Below the pieces are notes generated by a model. The model did not search any database and was not told the origin of the DNA. It saw only the letters and a list, made by a program, of their open reading frames with translations. Below are positions 26,651 through 28,531 of a stretch of 28,531 nucleotides of DNA, piece by piece; position 1 is the stretch's first letter; every line of letters starts with the position of its first letter. Location: NCBI GenBank assembly GCA_028684915.1, contig JAQUEZ010000071.1, positions 1 through 28,531 of the forward strand, read 5' to 3'. Source of the stretch: Desulfobulbus sp. (GTDB lineage Bacteria; Desulfobacterota; Desulfobulbia; Desulfobulbales; Desulfobulbaceae). A program made the position numbers and the translations under genes.

Positions 26651-26893
26651 TTATTTTCGGTCAGAAGAAGAAAAACCATTGGCCCAGGCGATAAGCAGGG
26701 CTATCAAGGCCAGGTCATCCATCACCCCGAGCACCGGCACCCAGTCCGGAATCAGATCATAGGGGGAAAGGGCATACAACACCCCCAGTGCAAGGACGAA
26801 TTTAACGTAGAGGGGGGTGGTCGGTGAAAAAAACACCGCTTTGGCATGCAGCACCATCTGCCAAATACGGTCAAGTTGTGGAGGCATCGGCAT
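26651..26893 (-). CDS. DUF1232 (YkvA-like) small membrane protein
   Basis: An 80-residue protein with the YkvA/DUF1232 signature YALSPYDLIPDWVPVLGVMDDLAL at about 40-63, inside a hydrophobic stretch that could form one or two membrane segments (about 28-48 and 55-72). The function of the family is unknown. It sits between the fabI-like gene (9 bases upstream) and oleA (51 bases downstream), all on the same strand. ATG at 26893 has GAGG 7 bases upstream; the ATG at 26887 is a less likely alternative. A role in anchoring the hydrocarbon-forming enzymes at the membrane is possible, but this is only a guess from position. Confidence 0.85.
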   Translation of the reverse strand: MPMPPQLDRIWQMVLHAKAVFFSPTTPLYVKFVLALGVLYALSPYDLIPDWVPVLGVMDDLALIALLIAWANGFSSSDRK

Positions 26894-26902
26894 CTGGCCC
26901 CC

Positions 26903-27703
26903 TCAGCTCACCACCTTGGTGACGATATTGCGATCGAAATAGTTTATCCCCATCCCTGCATCAACGACCAAACACTGCCCGGTCATGCCGGAAGAACGGG
27001 GCGAAAGGAGAAAAGCGGCCACATCTGCTGTCTCTTTGGTCTGAACCGCCTTTTTGCGCAGGGTGGCCTGCTCGGCATAGAGGTAGCTGTCGATATAGCC
27101 GGGAATCCCGGCCGAGGCTGAGGTCTTGAGCAGGCCGGGGCAAACGGCATTGAAGCGGACTTCGGAGAAAGCGGAAAAACTCTTGGCTAAAAAGCACAGC
27201 GATGATTCAAGGGCCGCCTTGACCGGGGCCATGTAGCCGTAATTTTCCGCAGCCATGCGGGTAGTGGAGATGGAGATGGTCACCATGGAGGCCTGTTTCG
27301 CCAGCAGTGACTTGAAATGGTTGGCAATGGAGATAAAGGAAAAACAGGAAATATCGATGGCCTGGAGAAAATCCCGTTTCGGGGTTTCATGAAAAGGCCG
27401 CATTCCCTCCGCATAGTTGGCAAAGGCTATCGAATGGACGATGCCGTCGATAGGTTCGGAGATCTGCTGGGCGATGGCGTCGCGAACCTCTATAATATTG
27501 GCCTCTTCTTCGACATCACAGCAGAAGACCGGTGAGTTGGGAAACAGCTTGGCTGCGGTTTCAACCCGTTGCTCACTGCGGACCACATGGATCACCCGAG
27601 CGCCAGCCGCCACGAGAACCCGGCCAATGGCACAGGCCACCGATTTTTTATTGGCCAGGCCAAAGACAACGATTGTTTTGCCTGCAAGCCCGAGAAAATC
27701 CAC
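26903..27703 (-). CDS. fabI: FabI-like enoyl-ACP reductase (SDR)
   Basis: A 266-residue short-chain dehydrogenase of the FabI type, which reduces the trans-2-enoyl-ACP double bond with NAD(P)H. It shows the FabI N-terminal motif [13 protein letters not shown] (about 15-27), HSIAFA (about 90-95), and the FabI-specific Tyr-x6-Lys pair in [10 protein letters not shown] (SDRs of the FabG type have Tyr-x3-Lys). The C-terminal VVDAGMGIN is also characteristic. The start is a GTG at 27703 that shares a base with the stop of the dehydratase gene (TAGTG) and follows a perfect AAGGAGG by 4 bases. Being inside the ole cluster, this copy is probably pathway-specific, not the housekeeping one. Confidence 0.9.
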   Translation of the reverse strand: MDFLGLAGKTIVVFGLANKKSVACAIGRVLVAAGARVIHVVRSEQRVETAAKLFPNSPVFCCDVEEEANIIEVRDAIAQQISEPIDGIVHSIAFANYAEGMRPFHETPKRDFLQAIDISCFSFISIANHFKSLLAKQASMVTISISTTRMAAENYGYMAPVKAALESSLCFLAKSFSAFSEVRFNAVCPGLLKTSASAGIPGYIDSYLYAEQATLRKKAVQTKETADVAAFLLSPRSSGMTGQCLVVDAGMGINYFDRNIVTKVVS

Positions 27704-28140
27704 TACGCCTCCTTACGCGCACAGGCAAACTCCACCTGCACCGCTATTTTTCCACCGACCCGGACCGCACCTTTCATGATCCAGGCCGGCCCCATCCGTT
27801 CGACCAGGTGGGCTGAAATATCCAGGGTATCTCCGGGCCGCACCTCCCGTTTGAACTTAGCACCGAGAATGCGGGTCAACACCGGTATACCTTTGCCGGG
27901 AACCTCTCCGGCGTTCTCCAGGGACTGGCCAATGAGGATTGCCCCGGCCTGGAAGACCGCCTCACAGAGCAACACTCCGGGCATAAGCGGATAGTCGGGA
28001 TAATGACCACGAAAGAGGTCCAACTCCGTTTCAATCACCTTTTCCGCACGGATGGAATCCGTGGTGATTTCCACCACGCGATCAAGCCAAAGAAAGGGTG
28101 GTCGATGGGGTAGTCGCTTGAGAATAAAGGGATCGGTCAT
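27703..28140 (-). CDS. fabZ: FabZ-like 3-hydroxyacyl-ACP dehydratase
   Basis: A 145-residue single-hotdog dehydratase. The FabZ pattern is present: [13 protein letters not shown] (10-22), the catalytic histidine H46 in [12 protein letters not shown], and catalytic E60 in [15 protein letters not shown]. It would remove water from 3-hydroxyacyl-ACP after the FabG-like step. ATG at 28140 is preferred, because homology begins at [15 protein letters not shown] and this start follows the upstream stop by 4 bases; a longer frame to 28179 overlaps fabG. Compared with housekeeping FabZ it is diverged around 61-68 (AVFQAGAI in place of AMAQATG), which fits a specialised copy. Confidence 0.9.
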   Translation of the reverse strand: MTDPFILKRLPHRPPFLWLDRVVEITTDSIRAEKVIETELDLFRGHYPDYPLMPGVLLCEAVFQAGAILIGQSLENAGEVPGKGIPVLTRILGAKFKREVRPGDTLDISAHLVERMGPAWIMKGAVRVGGKIAVQVEFACARKEA

Positions 28141-28144
28141 GGAT

Positions 28145-28531
28145 TTACAGCCCACCGGTGATTTCAAGCACCGCACCATTTATATAGGCCGCCCGGTCAC
28201 TGAGGAGAAAAAGGGCCGCCTCAGCCACCTCCGCAGGGGTACCGAAGCGATTGGCCGGGACCATTTTTTTGTATTCTTTCACTTGGGTCTCGGGCAAATC
28301 GTCGATCAGTTCGGTGGCAATGAAGCCTGGGGAAACACAGTTGACCGTAATCTTACGTTTGGCCACCTCTTTGGAGAGCGATTTCATCAGCCCAACCTGG
28401 CCAGCTTTGGAGGCAGAATAGTTGGCCTGGCCGGCAAAGCCGAGATGCCCCATGGGCGAGGTGACAAAAAGAATGCGACCGAACTTCTGTTTCATCATCA
28501 ACGGCACTGCAAATTTGCAGGTGGTGTAGCC
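28145..28531 (-). CDS. fabG: FabG-like 3-oxoacyl-ACP reductase, partial (5' end beyond window)
   Basis: The C-terminal 128 residues of a classical short-chain dehydrogenase; the frame stays open to the right edge. The visible part carries the catalytic serine region (FVTSPMGHLGFAG), Y-x3-K in NYSASKAG, the VNCVSPGFIATEL loop, and the C-terminal GTPAEVAEAALFLLSDRAAYINGAVLEITGGL, all close to FabG. The NAD(P)-binding half lies outside the window. It would reduce 3-oxoacyl-ACP. An internal GTG at 28507 is not a credible start, since conserved sequence continues upstream. It is the first visible gene of the fab-ole array. Confidence 0.9.
   Translation of the reverse strand, partial: GYTTCKFAVPLMMKQKFGRILFVTSPMGHLGFAGQANYSASKAGQVGLMKSLSKEVAKRKITVNCVSPGFIATELIDDLPETQVKEYKKMVPANRFGTPAEVAEAALFLLSDRAAYINGAVLEITGGL

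Overview
The window looks like chromosomal DNA of a Gram-negative, deltaproteobacterial-type bacterium, most likely a sulfate reducer or sulfur-cycle member of the Desulfobulbaceae/Desulfobacterota. This is an inference from gene content, not a computed placement. The pointers are an F1Fo-ATPase operon that starts with two b-type subunits (b' and b) and lacks atpB/atpE, an oleABCD hydrocarbon cluster, an EF-P/EpmA pair, and separate (unfused) chain-length and tyrosine-kinase proteins for exopolysaccharide. Coding density is high, base composition is close to balanced, and many genes overlap by ATGA, GTGA or TGATG.

Layout. 1-2.4 kb (minus): an endonuclease III-exonuclease III fusion followed by an orphan NarL/FixJ-type response regulator. 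2.5-3.15 kb (minus): a beta-carbonic anhydrase with a clear terminator. 3.15-3.57 kb: AT-rich noncoding DNA with nested inverted repeats. 3.57-7.03 kb (minus): a three-gene exopolysaccharide control unit (Wzz-type chain-length protein, GspA/ExeA-type ATPase, BY-kinase). A PPP-type phosphatase diverges from it (plus, 7.07-7.73 kb). 7.8-9.3 kb (minus): efp-epmA. 9.47-13.1 kb (plus): a tightly overlapping YfcE-type phosphodiesterase, HIT protein and mutS. 13.3-15.2 kb (plus): an exported N-acetylmuramoyl-L-alanine amidase. 15.6-21.7 kb (minus): atpF'-atpF-atpH-atpA-atpG-atpD-atpC, closed by a strong bidirectional terminator. 22.0-28.5 kb (minus, running off the right edge): fabG-like, fabZ-like, fabI-like, a DUF1232 gene, then oleA-oleB-oleC-oleD.

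The most interesting part is the right end. OleABCD normally takes acyl thioesters from general metabolism, condenses two of them head to head (OleA), reduces the beta-keto acid (OleD), closes it to a beta-lactone (OleC) and decarboxylates this to a long-chain internal alkene (OleB). Here the four genes sit in canonical order directly behind a ketoreductase, a dehydratase and an enoyl reductase of type II fatty acid synthesis, with very short or overlapping junctions. This suggests a dedicated acyl-chain assembly line feeding a hydrocarbon-forming complex. The cluster is cut by the window edge, so its first genes (perhaps a ketosynthase and an acyl carrier protein) are not visible.

Other points worth a second look are the Nth-Xth fusion, the signal-peptide-bearing His/Ala-rich b subunit, a cysteine in the AtpD P-loop, and the phosphatase facing the BY-kinase operon. 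No tRNA, rRNA, CRISPR array or intact insertion sequence was recognised.
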